DNA of 64,000 bases from Algoriphagus locisalis (GTDB taxonomy: Bacteria; Bacteroidota; Bacteroidia; Cytophagales; Cyclobacteriaceae): contig NZ_FPBF01000002.1 in assembly GCF_900116615.1 (NCBI RefSeq), positions 62,001-126,000 on the forward strand, read 5' to 3'. The translations under genes were made by a program, and so were the position numbers. This document shows, in pieces, positions 53,855 through 62,573 of this stretch (position 1 is its first letter; each line of letters starts with the position of its first letter). The notes under the pieces were generated by a model. That model made no database searches, had not been told where the DNA came from, and saw only the letters and a program-made list of their open reading frames with translations.

Positions 53855-54259
53855 TTATCCTCTCAACCAGTTGATGAAAGTCTGATAGCCTACACCAATT
53901 TCTCTTGCAAATGCTGCTTTAGTTTTCTTACCCGCAGCCTCTACTTTCTTCCACTCTTCTACGATTTTACTTTTTTCAGCATCGGAGAAAGTTCTTCTTT
54001 TAGAAGTCTTAGTAGCAGTGCTATTACCTGTTACTAGGGAAATCAGCTCGTTTAATTCGTTTAAGAATCTACCGTCATTCAAGTGAAGACCTGCAGCTTC
54101 CAATTTCTTAATTACTTGATCTTTTGGATTGACAGGGGTAACTGCTATTCCCTTAGAAGCTGCTTCATGTAAATCAATTTTACTTCCATCAGCTGTTACA
54201 TAAATAAAACCATCACCTTTTTTCAGGTCAGCAATAGCTTCTTTGATTAGATCTCTCAT
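53855..54259 (-). CDS. Small DNA-binding protein with C-terminal helix-turn-helix
   Basis: A 134-residue protein. Residues 1-70 are a folded N-terminal part (DGFIYVTADGSKIDLHEAAS, EAAGLHLNDGRFLNELNELI). After a Thr/Lys linker (TATKTSKRRTF) the end reads FAREIGVGYQTFINWLRG, a helix-turn-helix resembling those of transposase-type or Trp-repressor-like proteins. No transposase catalytic domain is present. It is alone beside a 937-bp gene-free stretch. Its role is unknown. Confidence 0.75.
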   Translation of the reverse strand: MRDLIKEAIADLKKGDGFIYVTADGSKIDLHEAASKGIAVTPVNPKDQVIKKLEAAGLHLNDGRFLNELNELISLVTGNSTATKTSKRRTFSDAEKSKIVEEWKKVEAAGKKTKAAFAREIGVGYQTFINWLRG

Positions 54260-55033
54260 ATTTTTATTCGTTGATAATTAATTATTACAAACTAAGCGCA
54301 ATATATATAATTATCATATCTGAAATAATTTCATTGAAAAATAAATTGCTTTTTTAACAAAAAATACGATACACCTACGACTCTATAATTGTGTGTGTAA
54401 TTAGATATCCATTGCTTCACAGGGGTATTCGAGTTAAAATTTCGAACAATTGCATTATACTATAGTTTTTTAAACCCACTATTAGAAAATTTAGCACATA
54501 ATTCTTTACTACTAATTTCACTTTGACGAATACTTCTTTGCTCCGGAAAGTTTGAAAAAGCATTTCCTCCTAGCCTCTAGATTAGAGAAATCAGAACTTG
54601 ATTCCATTTCAATTAAGACAATGGGGATATTATATAAGAAAAATGATTTATTTAGTTTCTTCTTACACTAAAACTCAATACACTTTCGTTGTCGCATCTC
54701 AAGATTTCTATTTCTTAATTAAACAAAAAATCATCATCTATGGATTTAATTAAAATGAGATAGAATACACTAGCATTGATACTATCAGGATGTTCCTCAA
54801 ACTCAGTTCAACCAACTGTATTTATTAACTCGGCGAATTAACTATAAGGCATTCGCTATCAACTCATTAAAACTTATTATCAGTTAATTAATATTCAACC
54901 ACACACTGATTTATAAGGGTAATTTCTCACAATTTAGCATTCATTATAGTTAGGAGTTTAATAAAAAAACGAGGTAATGACTGGAAAAAAAGTCAAACAA
55001 GGGCAGCAAGAAACTAGGCTCTGACAACCCATT
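54260..55033. other. Long AT-rich gene-free stretch
   Basis: No frame above 60 residues looks real on either strand (a 74-residue minus-strand frame at 54958-55182 runs through the pyrG promoter and has no protein-like character). I see no tRNA, strong hairpin or repeat. It may hold the promoter of the HTH gene. Confidence 0.5.
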
Positions 55034-55076
55034 TTTGAAAAATTGTCACGTATTGTCAGCTTATACTTTGTGACAA
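55021..55076 (+). promoter_or_regulatory. Candidate pyrG promoter with repeated TTGTCA sites
   Basis: TTTG (55034-55037) and TATACTTTG (55062-55070) resemble the -33/-7 boxes at a slightly long spacing. TGACAA occurs at 55022 and 55071 and TTGTCA at 55043 and 55053; TTGTCAC-N20-GTGACAA is a perfect inverted repeat (55043-55076). An operator is possible. Confidence 0.4.
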
Positions 55077-55196
55077 AACCAGAAGAAATTCGAGAAAAGT
55101 GAGGTATTTCAAGTTCAAAAAGCCAGAAATCGGGAATTTTTCCATAATTTTGAGCCCCATAAGAATCCAACCAAAATCCCATCCTCCCCCATTCTT

Positions 55197-56813
55197 ATGG
55201 CTTCAAGCACCAAATACATCTTTATTACCGGAGGCGTCACCTCCTCTCTCGGCAAAGGCATTATTGCAGCTTCACTAGGCAAGCTATTACAGGCCAGAGG
55301 CTTCAGAGTGACCATCCAAAAATTTGACCCGTATCTTAATATCGACCCAGGAACTCTAAATCCTTACGAACATGGAGAATGCTATGTGACGGATGATGGA
55401 GCAGAGACTGATTTGGACTTAGGGCATTACGAGCGCTTTCTGAATATCCCCACCTCCCAGGATAATAACATCACTACGGGTAGAATTTACAATAATGTGA
55501 TTACCAAAGAGCGTAAAGGTGAATTCCTTGGCAAAACCGTGCAGGTAATCCCACATATTACCGATGAAATCAAAGCCAATTTTTATAAACTAGGCGAAGA
55601 CGGAAAATTTGACGTCGTCATTACAGAGATCGGTGGCTGTGTAGGTGATATCGAATCACTCCCGTTCATTGAAGCGGTTAGGCAAGCAAAATGGGATTTG
55701 GGATCAAATAATTTCTTGGTAATACACTTAACGCTGATTCCATTCCTAAAAGCAGCAAAGGAATTAAAGACCAAGCCAACCCAACATTCTGTAAAGCAAT
55801 TGCTCGAAGCAGGTATTCAGCCGGACATTCTGGTATGCCGTACCGAATATCATCTGCCTTCTGATGTAAAAAAGAAGCTTGCACTATTCTGCAACGTGCA
55901 ACTGAATAACGTGATCGAAGCAATGGATGCGGACTCTATTTATGATGTCCCCTTGCTGATGAAAAAGGAAAAGCTGGATGAGCGAGTGATGACAAAGCTC
56001 AAGCTGACTTCTAAGGAAAACACGGATCTGGAAAACTGGAAAGATTTCCTCGGGAAGCTTAAAAATCCTACACAAGAGGTAACCATAGGTCTTGTCGGGA
56101 AGTATGTATCTCTTCCAGATGCGTACAAATCAATTATCGAAGCCTTTACACATGCAGGTGCTTCTATCGAGTGCGATGTAAACCTACGCTTGATTTCATC
56201 GGAAGAATTAAATCCAGATAACATCGTTCAAAAACTAACGGATTTAGACGGAATTGTCGTAGCGCCAGGCTTTGGTGAGCGTGGTTTTGAAGGGAAAATC
56301 GAGACCGTGAGATACGCTAGAGAAAATAAAATTCCGTTCCTAGGGATTTGCTTAGGAATGCAGGTGGCTGTGATTGAATACGCCAGAAATGTACTCAACC
56401 TAAAAGACGCAAACAGCACCGAAATGGATCCAACTACTACTAACCCAGTAATTGGATTAATGGAAGAGCAAAAAAATATTGATCAAATGGGCGGAACTAT
56501 GCGTCTTGGTGCGTATGCTTGCGACCTCAAAAAAGGAAGTAAAGCTTACCAAGCCTATGGAAAGTCTAAAATCCAAGAAAGACACCGCCATAGATATGAG
56601 TTCAATAACGAGTATTTGAAGGAAATGGAAGCCAGCGGGATGATAGCCACAGGCAAAAACCCAGAGACAGGTTTGGTAGAAATAGTTGAAATCAAAAGCC
56701 ACCCATGGTTTGTAGGAGTTCAATTCCACCCAGAATATAAAAGTACAGTACTTACCCCTCAGCCACTGTTTGTGAAATTCATACAGGCGGCAGTTGACAA
56801 AAAAATTAAATAA
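55197..56813 (+). CDS. pyrG: CTP synthase
   Basis: A 538-residue enzyme that aminates UTP to CTP. The synthetase domain begins [20 protein letters not shown] with the ATP-binding loop, and contains [20 protein letters not shown] and [18 protein letters not shown]. The C-terminal amidotransferase has [15 protein letters not shown] (Cys nucleophile) and [11 protein letters not shown]. It is 41 bp upstream of yidC on the same strand. The first 37 bases before the ATG are C/A-rich without an obvious Shine-Dalgarno site. Confidence 0.98.
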   Translation: MASSTKYIFITGGVTSSLGKGIIAASLGKLLQARGFRVTIQKFDPYLNIDPGTLNPYEHGECYVTDDGAETDLDLGHYERFLNIPTSQDNNITTGRIYNNVITKERKGEFLGKTVQVIPHITDEIKANFYKLGEDGKFDVVITEIGGCVGDIESLPFIEAVRQAKWDLGSNNFLVIHLTLIPFLKAAKELKTKPTQHSVKQLLEAGIQPDILVCRTEYHLPSDVKKKLALFCNVQLNNVIEAMDADSIYDVPLLMKKEKLDERVMTKLKLTSKENTDLENWKDFLGKLKNPTQEVTIGLVGKYVSLPDAYKSIIEAFTHAGASIECDVNLRLISSEELNPDNIVQKLTDLDGIVVAPGFGERGFEGKIETVRYARENKIPFLGICLGMQVAVIEYARNVLNLKDANSTEMDPTTTNPVIGLMEEQKNIDQMGGTMRLGAYACDLKKGSKAYQAYGKSKIQERHRHRYEFNNEYLKEMEASGMIATGKNPETGLVEIVEIKSHPWFVGVQFHPEYKSTVLTPQPLFVKFIQAAVDKKIK

Positions 56814-56854
56814 AACTCCCCGAAGCCTCACTTTCGGGATTACGATTAATCTTT

Positions 56855-58663
56855 ATGGACAGAAATCAAGCAACTGGTTTGATTCTTTTTGCAGCGGTTA
56901 TCCTTGTTTATTCGTATTTCTTTGCGAGTACACCTGAGATACCTGAAGCTGAAACAGCCAGTGCCACCCAAACAGAATCAGTTCAATCAAATGCAGCTAG
57001 CCAACCCCCATTAGCAGAGACAGTTTCTGAAAATGATAGTACGCTAGATGCTGCAAGACTTGCAAAATACGGTGCATTAGCAACCTTGACAGTAGGAGAA
57101 GAAGAAACACTTACCCTAGAAAATGACTTAATCCAGGTTGAAATTTCTTCTAAAGGAGCGCAGGTCAAAAAAGTAATCCTAAAAGAATACAAAAGCTGGA
57201 AAATGGAGCCTTTGGAACTCATCAATGCAGAGAGCTCCAATATGGATTTCATCATCGAAAGTAAAAGTGGCCCGCTCAACCTAGGCGATCTTTATTTCAG
57301 CCCGTCTGTAGAAAGCAGCCAAAATGAAGATGGCGTGTCCATCCAGACACTAACACTTCAGGCAGGTACAGAAAGCGGGCAAATCATCCATACGTTCACT
57401 CTTGCTGACGGCAGCTACCAAGTACACAAATCATTTGAAGTAGATCGCTTCCAAGGAGTATTTACCGGAAATGCACTCGCACTGAACTGGGAAGATCAGG
57501 TAATTGCGCAAGAAAGTAACCTTGCAGAATCCAGAAGACAAGCGCAGCTTAATTACTATACTACTTCAGGATCATTTGACAACCTCGGAGCTGGCAATGA
57601 TCTGGAAACTGAGACTATTGCCGAGCCAGTCAAATGGGTAGGTTTTAGCCAGCGATTCTTTACCGCAGCAATGATTGCTGACACTGAGTTTCAAAGCGTG
57701 TCTATCACCCAAAGTACTCCTGAGGCAGACAGTACCATCGTACGGAATATGGCCACCAGTCTTTCTATCCCTCTTCAAGATGGTAAGGCTGGATTTACAT
57801 TTTACTTCGGACCAGACCAGTACAACACACTCAAAAAAGTCACTGATGGCTTTGAAGACAATGTGGACATGGGATACTTTTTCGTCTCATGGGTGAACAA
57901 ATACATCATCGTGAATCTTTTCGCCTTTTTGGAGAAGTTTTTCACCAATTACGGGGTGATCATTATCATCATCGTTTTCCTGATCAAACTGGCGCTTTTC
58001 CCACTTACCTATAAATCATACATCGGTATGGCCAAGATGCGTGTGATCAAGCCTGAGATCGATGAGCTGAAAGAGAAATACGGAGACGATGCCACTAAGA
58101 TGCAGCAGGAGCAAATGAAGCTCTTCTCCAAATTGGGAGTAAGTCCTATTTCGGGATGTTTGCCAATGGTGCTACAGATGCCATTCCTGTTTGCCATGTT
58201 CTTTTTCTTCCCAAATGCGATTGAACTGCGTCAGGAATCATTCCTTTGGGCAAATGATCTCTCTACCTACGACGTGTTTTTCAAACTCCCATTTACCATC
58301 CCTTTCTATGGATCCCATGTGAGTATGTTTACGCTCCTGATGACGGTTTCTCAGATTATTTACACGCACTTTAACAATCAGCTGACTACAGCAACAGGAC
58401 CAATGAAAAACCTGGGCTATATCATGCCTGTGATGTTCATGTTTATCTTGAACTCCTATCCTGCAGGTCTGAGTTTCTACTATTTTGTGTCAAACATGGT
58501 GACATTTGGTCAGCAAGCTTTGATCAAGCTATTTGTAGATGATGAGAAAATCAGAGCAAAAGTGGAAGAAAGCAAAGCGAAGAATGTCAATAAAAAGAAA
58601 TCGAAATTCCAGCAAAAACTGGAAGACGCGATGAAAGCAGCTGATAATTCGAAAAAGAAATAA
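56855..58663 (+). CDS. yidC: Membrane protein insertase YidC
   Basis: A 602-residue insertase. It has an N-terminal helix (GLILFAAVILVYSYFFA), a Ser/Thr/Glu-rich spacer, a large beta-rich periplasmic domain (about 80-340), and the conserved 60-kDa core: GVIIIIIVFLIKLALFPLTY, AKMRVIKPEIDELKEKYGDD and LPMVLQMPFLFAMFFFFPNA. The C-terminus is Lys-rich, suited to ribosome contact. YidC inserts small and respiratory membrane proteins, including oxidase subunits. Confidence 0.97.
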   Translation: MDRNQATGLILFAAVILVYSYFFASTPEIPEAETASATQTESVQSNAASQPPLAETVSENDSTLDAARLAKYGALATLTVGEEETLTLENDLIQVEISSKGAQVKKVILKEYKSWKMEPLELINAESSNMDFIIESKSGPLNLGDLYFSPSVESSQNEDGVSIQTLTLQAGTESGQIIHTFTLADGSYQVHKSFEVDRFQGVFTGNALALNWEDQVIAQESNLAESRRQAQLNYYTTSGSFDNLGAGNDLETETIAEPVKWVGFSQRFFTAAMIADTEFQSVSITQSTPEADSTIVRNMATSLSIPLQDGKAGFTFYFGPDQYNTLKKVTDGFEDNVDMGYFFVSWVNKYIIVNLFAFLEKFFTNYGVIIIIIVFLIKLALFPLTYKSYIGMAKMRVIKPEIDELKEKYGDDATKMQQEQMKLFSKLGVSPISGCLPMVLQMPFLFAMFFFFPNAIELRQESFLWANDLSTYDVFFKLPFTIPFYGSHVSMFTLLMTVSQIIYTHFNNQLTTATGPMKNLGYIMPVMFMFILNSYPAGLSFYYFVSNMVTFGQQALIKLFVDDEKIRAKVEESKAKNVNKKKSKFQQKLEDAMKAADNSKKK

Positions 58664-58665
58664 AT

Positions 58666-58698
58666 CAAAAAAAGAGCCCGATATGGGCTCTTTTTTTT
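58666..58698. terminator. Bidirectional terminator after yidC
   Basis: AAGAGCCC (58672-58679) pairs with GGGCTCTT (58685-58692), with A and T tracts on either side; it serves yidC and the minus-strand lipoprotein gene. Confidence 0.9.
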
Positions 58699-58724
58699 GC
58701 TCTAGTTATCCAGAAGGAACGTAA

Positions 58725-58970
58725 TTATTCGCAGGAATAGCTAGTGTAATCATCCTTGAAAAGTGACCAGATCTTTCCATCTTCATCCCGATAAGTGATC
58801 GCCTGCGTACGCTTACTGATCTCGATATTCCCATTACTCACCACCGTAGTCCCATCGACAAGCTGTATCGTGCATGGACCGTTCACATCTAAAACATCCA
58901 CTAAGTCTGTCTCCTCAAAAAGGCTACAACTCGCTAAACCAAAAAACAGAACAGGCAGGTACTTTTTCAT
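58725..58970 (-). CDS. Small lipoprotein of unknown function
   Basis: An 81-residue lipoprotein with lipobox LASCS (Cys15-16 region). The mature part alternates beta-type stretches (NGPCTIQLVDGTTVVSNG, ISKRTQAITYRDEDGK) and ends YTSYSCE. Three cysteines including the acylated one are present. No family recognised. Confidence 0.7.
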   Translation of the reverse strand: MKKYLPVLFFGLASCSLFEETDLVDVLDVNGPCTIQLVDGTTVVSNGNIEISKRTQAITYRDEDGKIWSLFKDDYTSYSCE

Positions 58971-59084
58971 TAGTTATCTCAAAGGGCTAAAAGGATTGAC
59001 TAAAATGAGTAAAAATTACTTCTAAAAAAAAATGGATTTATACACCTCAGTCAGCAGCGGCTAACAAGCCACCCGTTTGATTGA

Positions 59085-59209
59085 GCGTTGTGACCTCGTC
59101 AGAGCCTTTCCCGTATCAGCGGGAATTCAAATACCGAAATTCGGCACTGGCTCTGAAACCTTCCCGAACCCTGTTCGGGATGCGCTATTCAGTAGAGCTA
59201 TAACAACGC
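59085..59209 (-). pseudogene. Remodelled degenerate tRNA-Arg copy
   Basis: On the minus strand TATAGCTC-ACTGAATAG-GCA and AAGGTTTCAG and TGACGAGGTCACAA match the true tRNA-Arg (59265-59338) in order. The anticodon arm is replaced by CCCGAAC-AGG-GTTCGGG, and about 40 extra bases with two small hairpins lie in the T loop between CAGAGCC and GGCTCTG. The ends GCGTTGT and ACAACGC pair perfectly over 7 bp. The following GCTCAATCAAACGG also resembles the true terminator. No usable anticodon is seen. Confidence 0.65.
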
Positions 59210-59233
59210 AGCTAGCAATAATAGAACTAAAAT

Positions 59234-59261
59234 GAAAAAAGCCCAACCGTTAGGTTGAGCT
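59234..59261 (-). terminator. Terminator of tRNA-Arg
   Basis: AGCTCAACC pairs with GGTTGGGCT around TAAC on the minus strand, followed by TTTTTT. Confidence 0.8.
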
Positions 59262-59264
59262 TTG

Positions 59265-59338
59265 TGACCTCGTCAGGATTCAAACCTGAAACCTCCTGAG
59301 CCGTAATCAGGTGCTCTATTCAGTTGAGCTACGAAGCC
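59265..59338 (-). tRNA. tRNA-Arg (anticodon ACG)
   Basis: GGCTTCG pairs with CGAGGTC (two wobble pairs). The anticodon stem CCTGA/TCAGG holds the loop TTACGGC with anticodon ACG, read as ICG after deamination. The T arm is TCAGG-TTTGAAT-CCTGA. Length 74; CCA is not encoded. The discriminator base is A. Confidence 0.93.
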
Positions 59339-59349
59339 GAATTGGAATG

Positions 59350-59379
59350 CAAAGGTATTTAAAAATCGATTTGATGCAA
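59350..59379 (-). promoter_or_regulatory. Promoter of tRNA-Arg
   Basis: TACCTTTG at 59350-59357 on the minus strand is a full -7 match, 11 bases before the tRNA. CTTG at 59376-59379, 18 bases upstream, is a weak -33 match. Confidence 0.6.
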
Positions 59380-59519
59380 GCGCTAACCCCTAAGAATTTT
59401 TATAATTTTCTTTGCTAGCTTACGTTCCTACTTAAGAATAATTAAGATCAAAAGAGGGGTAAATCCTCTGGGATTTCCTATTTTTGCCCGCATTGAGTGC
59501 ATTTAAGTAAACCAATTTG

Positions 59520-60275
59520 ATGAAAAAAATATACACCTTCCTGCTCGCTTTTGTTTTAATTCAAGGAGCATTCGCTCAGGACAGCTTACAAATCGCCAAA
59601 AAACCAAAGACTCCAATCGGCGGAAGACCAAATATCCCAAGTGATTTGAAGTTTGAGTTTGGCTTTAATCAACTTAACAATAGATCAGAGGACCTAGGCA
59701 TCAATTTCTTTGCCTCCCGCACTTTCAATGTTTATTATCAATACCCTGTAGCTATTTTTGGAGACGCATCTGGATTTACTATGGACATAGGAATCGGAGT
59801 CGGTACAGATAAATATGCCTTCAAGGACGACCAGACTTTGTATAACAATCCTGCACTGGGACCTGAATCCAGCATATTGCGGGATATCACAGATGTATTG
59901 GGAGACGATATCAGGATTAAAAAGAACGTCGTTGCTGCCAACTACTTTGACATGCCGATCGACTTCGTTTACCACTTTAATAAAAACAACTATTCTAAAG
60001 GCTTTAAAATAAGTGTAGGAGGTAAAGTTGGCTACTTGTATGAGTCGCACACCAAAGTAAAGTATGAGGATTCAGACAACCTGAAAAGACAAATCAAAGA
60101 CTCTCAGAATTACGGTTTCGAAAAATTCAGATACGGAATATCTGTCAAAGCCGGTTCCCCAGGATTTTATGCCTGGAGTTACTTCGGGCTGAATAAGGTA
60201 TTTCAAAAGGGTATGGGACCAAATGGCACAGAAGCCACTCAAATCAACTTTGGTGTAGCGGTGAACGTTTTCTAA
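59520..60275 (+). CDS. Outer-membrane beta-barrel protein, PorT-like
   Basis: A 251-residue secreted protein with a signal peptide (cut after GAFAQ-type sequence, about residue 20), a Lys/Pro-rich linker (AKKPKTPIGGRPNIPSD) and barrel-type strands (SRTFNVYYQYPVAIFG, FTMDIGIGVGTDKYAF, GFKISVGGKVGYLYESH), ending INFGVAVNVF. The ATG at 59520 is chosen over an adjacent in-frame TTG. No specific function; the family is common in Bacteroidota. Confidence 0.85.
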   Translation: MKKIYTFLLAFVLIQGAFAQDSLQIAKKPKTPIGGRPNIPSDLKFEFGFNQLNNRSEDLGINFFASRTFNVYYQYPVAIFGDASGFTMDIGIGVGTDKYAFKDDQTLYNNPALGPESSILRDITDVLGDDIRIKKNVVAANYFDMPIDFVYHFNKNNYSKGFKISVGGKVGYLYESHTKVKYEDSDNLKRQIKDSQNYGFEKFRYGISVKAGSPGFYAWSYFGLNKVFQKGMGPNGTEATQINFGVAVNVF

Positions 60276-60297
60276 CAATATTCACGACATAAAATTA

Positions 60298-60323
60298 AAC
60301 CGGGGTAAGACTCGGTTTTTTTT
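60298..60323 (+). terminator. Terminator of the barrel gene
   Basis: ACCGGG pairs with CTCGGT (one G-U) around GTAAGA, followed by eight T residues. Confidence 0.75.
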
Positions 60324-60942
60324 ATGCCCAAATCCAACTAAAACCCACAAAGCATAAGACGAAGCCAAACAACAAGCCAACGTAAATCTCAATAGGCCTG
60401 TGCGCTTCCAGGTACAATCGAACAGTAGCAACTAACCCAGTCAAAATCAAGGATGCAAGTAGTGGATATAGGGGTTGAAAAGTAGGGAATCTAATTCCCA
60501 GCACAACTACCACGGCAACTAACCCTCCCAATCCTGTCATATGTGCCGACATTTTCCAGGCAAAGGTAACTAGGGTAAGTCCAACAATTGCCAAAGTAAT
60601 AACTCCAAGTACCTGCCATAGAATGGGATCCAGCTCCTTCTTTTGGTATAAAAAATAGACGGTAAGCACATAATAAATACTAGTAACCGAAAACGGGATA
60701 GCACGATCCTTTAACTCTGCCATGTGAACGCTTTTAAGCGTCCCACTCAATCGTAAGCCTAGAATGGTGATCATCGGAATCGCCAAAGTGGACAATACAA
60801 TCAAGTAAAAGATTCGGACTTTAAACTCCTGAGGGATACTAGTGGACTCCGGTACGCTAAACAACATCAATCCAAAAACTAAACTTGGAATGACCAATGG
60901 CTGTAAAACAACTGAAACAATCAACGAAAAAATTCTCCCCAC
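60322..60942 (-). CDS. PAP2-like membrane protein, coupled to rpoN
   Basis: A 206-residue membrane protein with about six helices. KMSAHMTGLGGL and RLYLEAHRPIEIYVGLLFGF resemble motifs 2 and 3 of the PAP2 phosphatase family (SGH, and R-x5-H-x3-D); here the final acid is Glu. Function as a lipid phosphatase is uncertain. The start is GTG at 60942, overlapping the TAG stop of rpoN as TAGTG, so it is probably translationally coupled. There is no better ATG near the start. Confidence 0.75.
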   Translation of the reverse strand: MGRIFSLIVSVVLQPLVIPSLVFGLMLFSVPESTSIPQEFKVRIFYLIVLSTLAIPMITILGLRLSGTLKSVHMAELKDRAIPFSVTSIYYVLTVYFLYQKKELDPILWQVLGVITLAIVGLTLVTFAWKMSAHMTGLGGLVAVVVVLGIRFPTFQPLYPLLASLILTGLVATVRLYLEAHRPIEIYVGLLFGFVLCFVGFSWIWA

Positions 60943-62396
60943 TACAATTCTTTTCTTAATCTAGCTACAGGGATTTGAAGTTGCTCACGGTATTTCGCAA
61001 CCGTTCTCCTCGCAATATTGTAGCCTTTTGCGTTTAGCATTTTGACCAACTTATCGTCAGAGAGTGGTTTCTTTTTGTCCTCAGCATCCACCATACCTTG
61101 GAGGACAAACTTCACTTCACGATTACTTACATCTTCTCCACTATCGGTAGCTATACCTTCTGAGAAAAAGTATTTAAGCGGATAAACACCAAATTCGGTC
61201 TGGATAGCCTTACTATTTGCTACACGGGAAACAGTAGATATATCCATGTCAATTCGTTCCGCAATATCCTTCAAGATCATCGGACGAAGGTTGGTTTCAT
61301 CCCCATCGATAAAAAACTCTTTTTGATACTGGAGTATAGCCTCCATAGTTCTCAAAAGCGTGTTTTGCCTTTGCTTGATCGCATCGATAAACCACTTGGC
61401 AGCGTCTAGCTTTTGCTTGACAAAAGTGACGGTCTCCTTCAGCTTTTTGTCTTTTTTATCACTTTTATCATACGCATCGAACATTTCGGAATAGGATCTT
61501 GAAATCCTCAATTCAGGCGCATTCTTAGAATTTAGGCTGATTTCAAATTTACCTCCCACATTGGTCAGCATGAAATCCGGGATAATGTACTGCGTACGCA
61601 CCAGACCATCTGCCACTCCTCCTGGCTTGGGATTGAGCTTAGTGATCAGATTGACTGCATCTTTCGTCTCCTCGTCTGTAAGATCACAACGCTTCTGAAT
61701 CTTGGAATAATGCTTCTTGGTAAACTCATCGAAACAGTCATGCATAATTCTCAAGGCATTCATCACTGTTGGATCATCAGGATGCTCTTTGCGCTCAAGC
61801 TGGATTGTCAAACACTCCTGAAGATTTCGAGAGGCTATTCCTGCTGGATCAAAATTCTGGATTTTTCTCAAGATCTCCTCCAACTCATCTATATCCGTTT
61901 CTATATTCTGGCTGAACGCCAAATCGTTGATAATAGCTTCTAGATCTCTACGGATATAGCCGTCGTTTTCTATGCTACCAATTAATTGCTCACCGATGAT
62001 TTTTTCTCTCTCGTCAAGTCTAAGAAAGCTTAACTGCGAAACCAGCTGCTCGTGAAGTGAGGACTGACTGGAAATAGGCATCTCCCGGTCTTCTTCATCA
62101 GCATTGTAGTTGCCGTCACCCTGCATTTTATATCCTCCGTACTCGTCGTCCAAGTAGTCATCTATATTTACATCGCGCTCTTCCTTTATAGATTCCTCTT
62201 CGTAGTTATCATCAAAGTCGTCCTCCGCACTGTCCTTTTCTTCTGTTTTTCCCTCTTCCAGCGCTGGATTAATCTCGAGTTCCTCTTCGATTCGGGTATC
62301 CAATTCGGCCGTAGGCACCTGCAGCAATTTTATAAATTGTATCTGCTGGGGTGATAGCTTCTGGGAAAGTGATTGGCTAAGATTTAACTTTTGCAT
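60942..62396 (-). CDS. rpoN: RNA polymerase sigma-54 factor
   Basis: A 484-residue sigma-54. The Gln-rich activator region opens MQKLNLSQSLSQKLSPQQIQ, an acidic linker (EEKDSAEDDFDDNYEEESIK) follows, then core-binding and DNA-binding regions, with the RpoN box NIARRTVAKYREQLQIP at the C-terminus. It needs AAA+ activators. The NtrY-type kinase at 2.2-5.9 kb belongs to a class often linked to sigma-54 systems, but no direct link is visible. Confidence 0.98.
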   Translation of the reverse strand: MQKLNLSQSLSQKLSPQQIQFIKLLQVPTAELDTRIEEELEINPALEEGKTEEKDSAEDDFDDNYEEESIKEERDVNIDDYLDDEYGGYKMQGDGNYNADEEDREMPISSQSSLHEQLVSQLSFLRLDEREKIIGEQLIGSIENDGYIRRDLEAIINDLAFSQNIETDIDELEEILRKIQNFDPAGIASRNLQECLTIQLERKEHPDDPTVMNALRIMHDCFDEFTKKHYSKIQKRCDLTDEETKDAVNLITKLNPKPGGVADGLVRTQYIIPDFMLTNVGGKFEISLNSKNAPELRISRSYSEMFDAYDKSDKKDKKLKETVTFVKQKLDAAKWFIDAIKQRQNTLLRTMEAILQYQKEFFIDGDETNLRPMILKDIAERIDMDISTVSRVANSKAIQTEFGVYPLKYFFSEGIATDSGEDVSNREVKFVLQGMVDAEDKKKPLSDDKLVKMLNAKGYNIARRTVAKYREQLQIPVARLRKEL

Positions 62397-62463
62397 TCAG
62401 TATTTGGTAAAACCTGCTGTTTGGGTTCAAAAAAGGCCTTTTCTCTTGAAAAAGCCCTAATGC

Positions 62464-62471
62464 CAAAGTTA
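62464..62471 (-). promoter_or_regulatory. Possible -7 box for rpoN
   Basis: TAACTTTG on the minus strand fits TAnnTTTG, about 68 bases before the rpoN ATG. The -33 box is not clear. Confidence 0.35.
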
Positions 62472-62488
62472 GGAAAAACGAGCAATTT

Positions 62489-62520
62489 TTTGATAAAAAG
62501 CTTATTTAATCGTTTTTTTG
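62489..62520 (+). promoter_or_regulatory. Possible asnS promoter
   Basis: TTTG at 62489-62492, 20 bases, then TTTTTTTG (one mismatch to TAnnTTTG), 53 bases before the ATG. Confidence 0.4.
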
Positions 62521-62573
62521 CATTCCTTTAAATTATTAGCAGGACATTAAATTCTGCATTAACAAAACACCAA

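Noticed and set aside
54958..55182. 74-codon minus-strand frame before pyrG
   Set aside because: It runs through the likely pyrG promoter; the Cys/Phe-rich translation has no domain and no promoter of its own.
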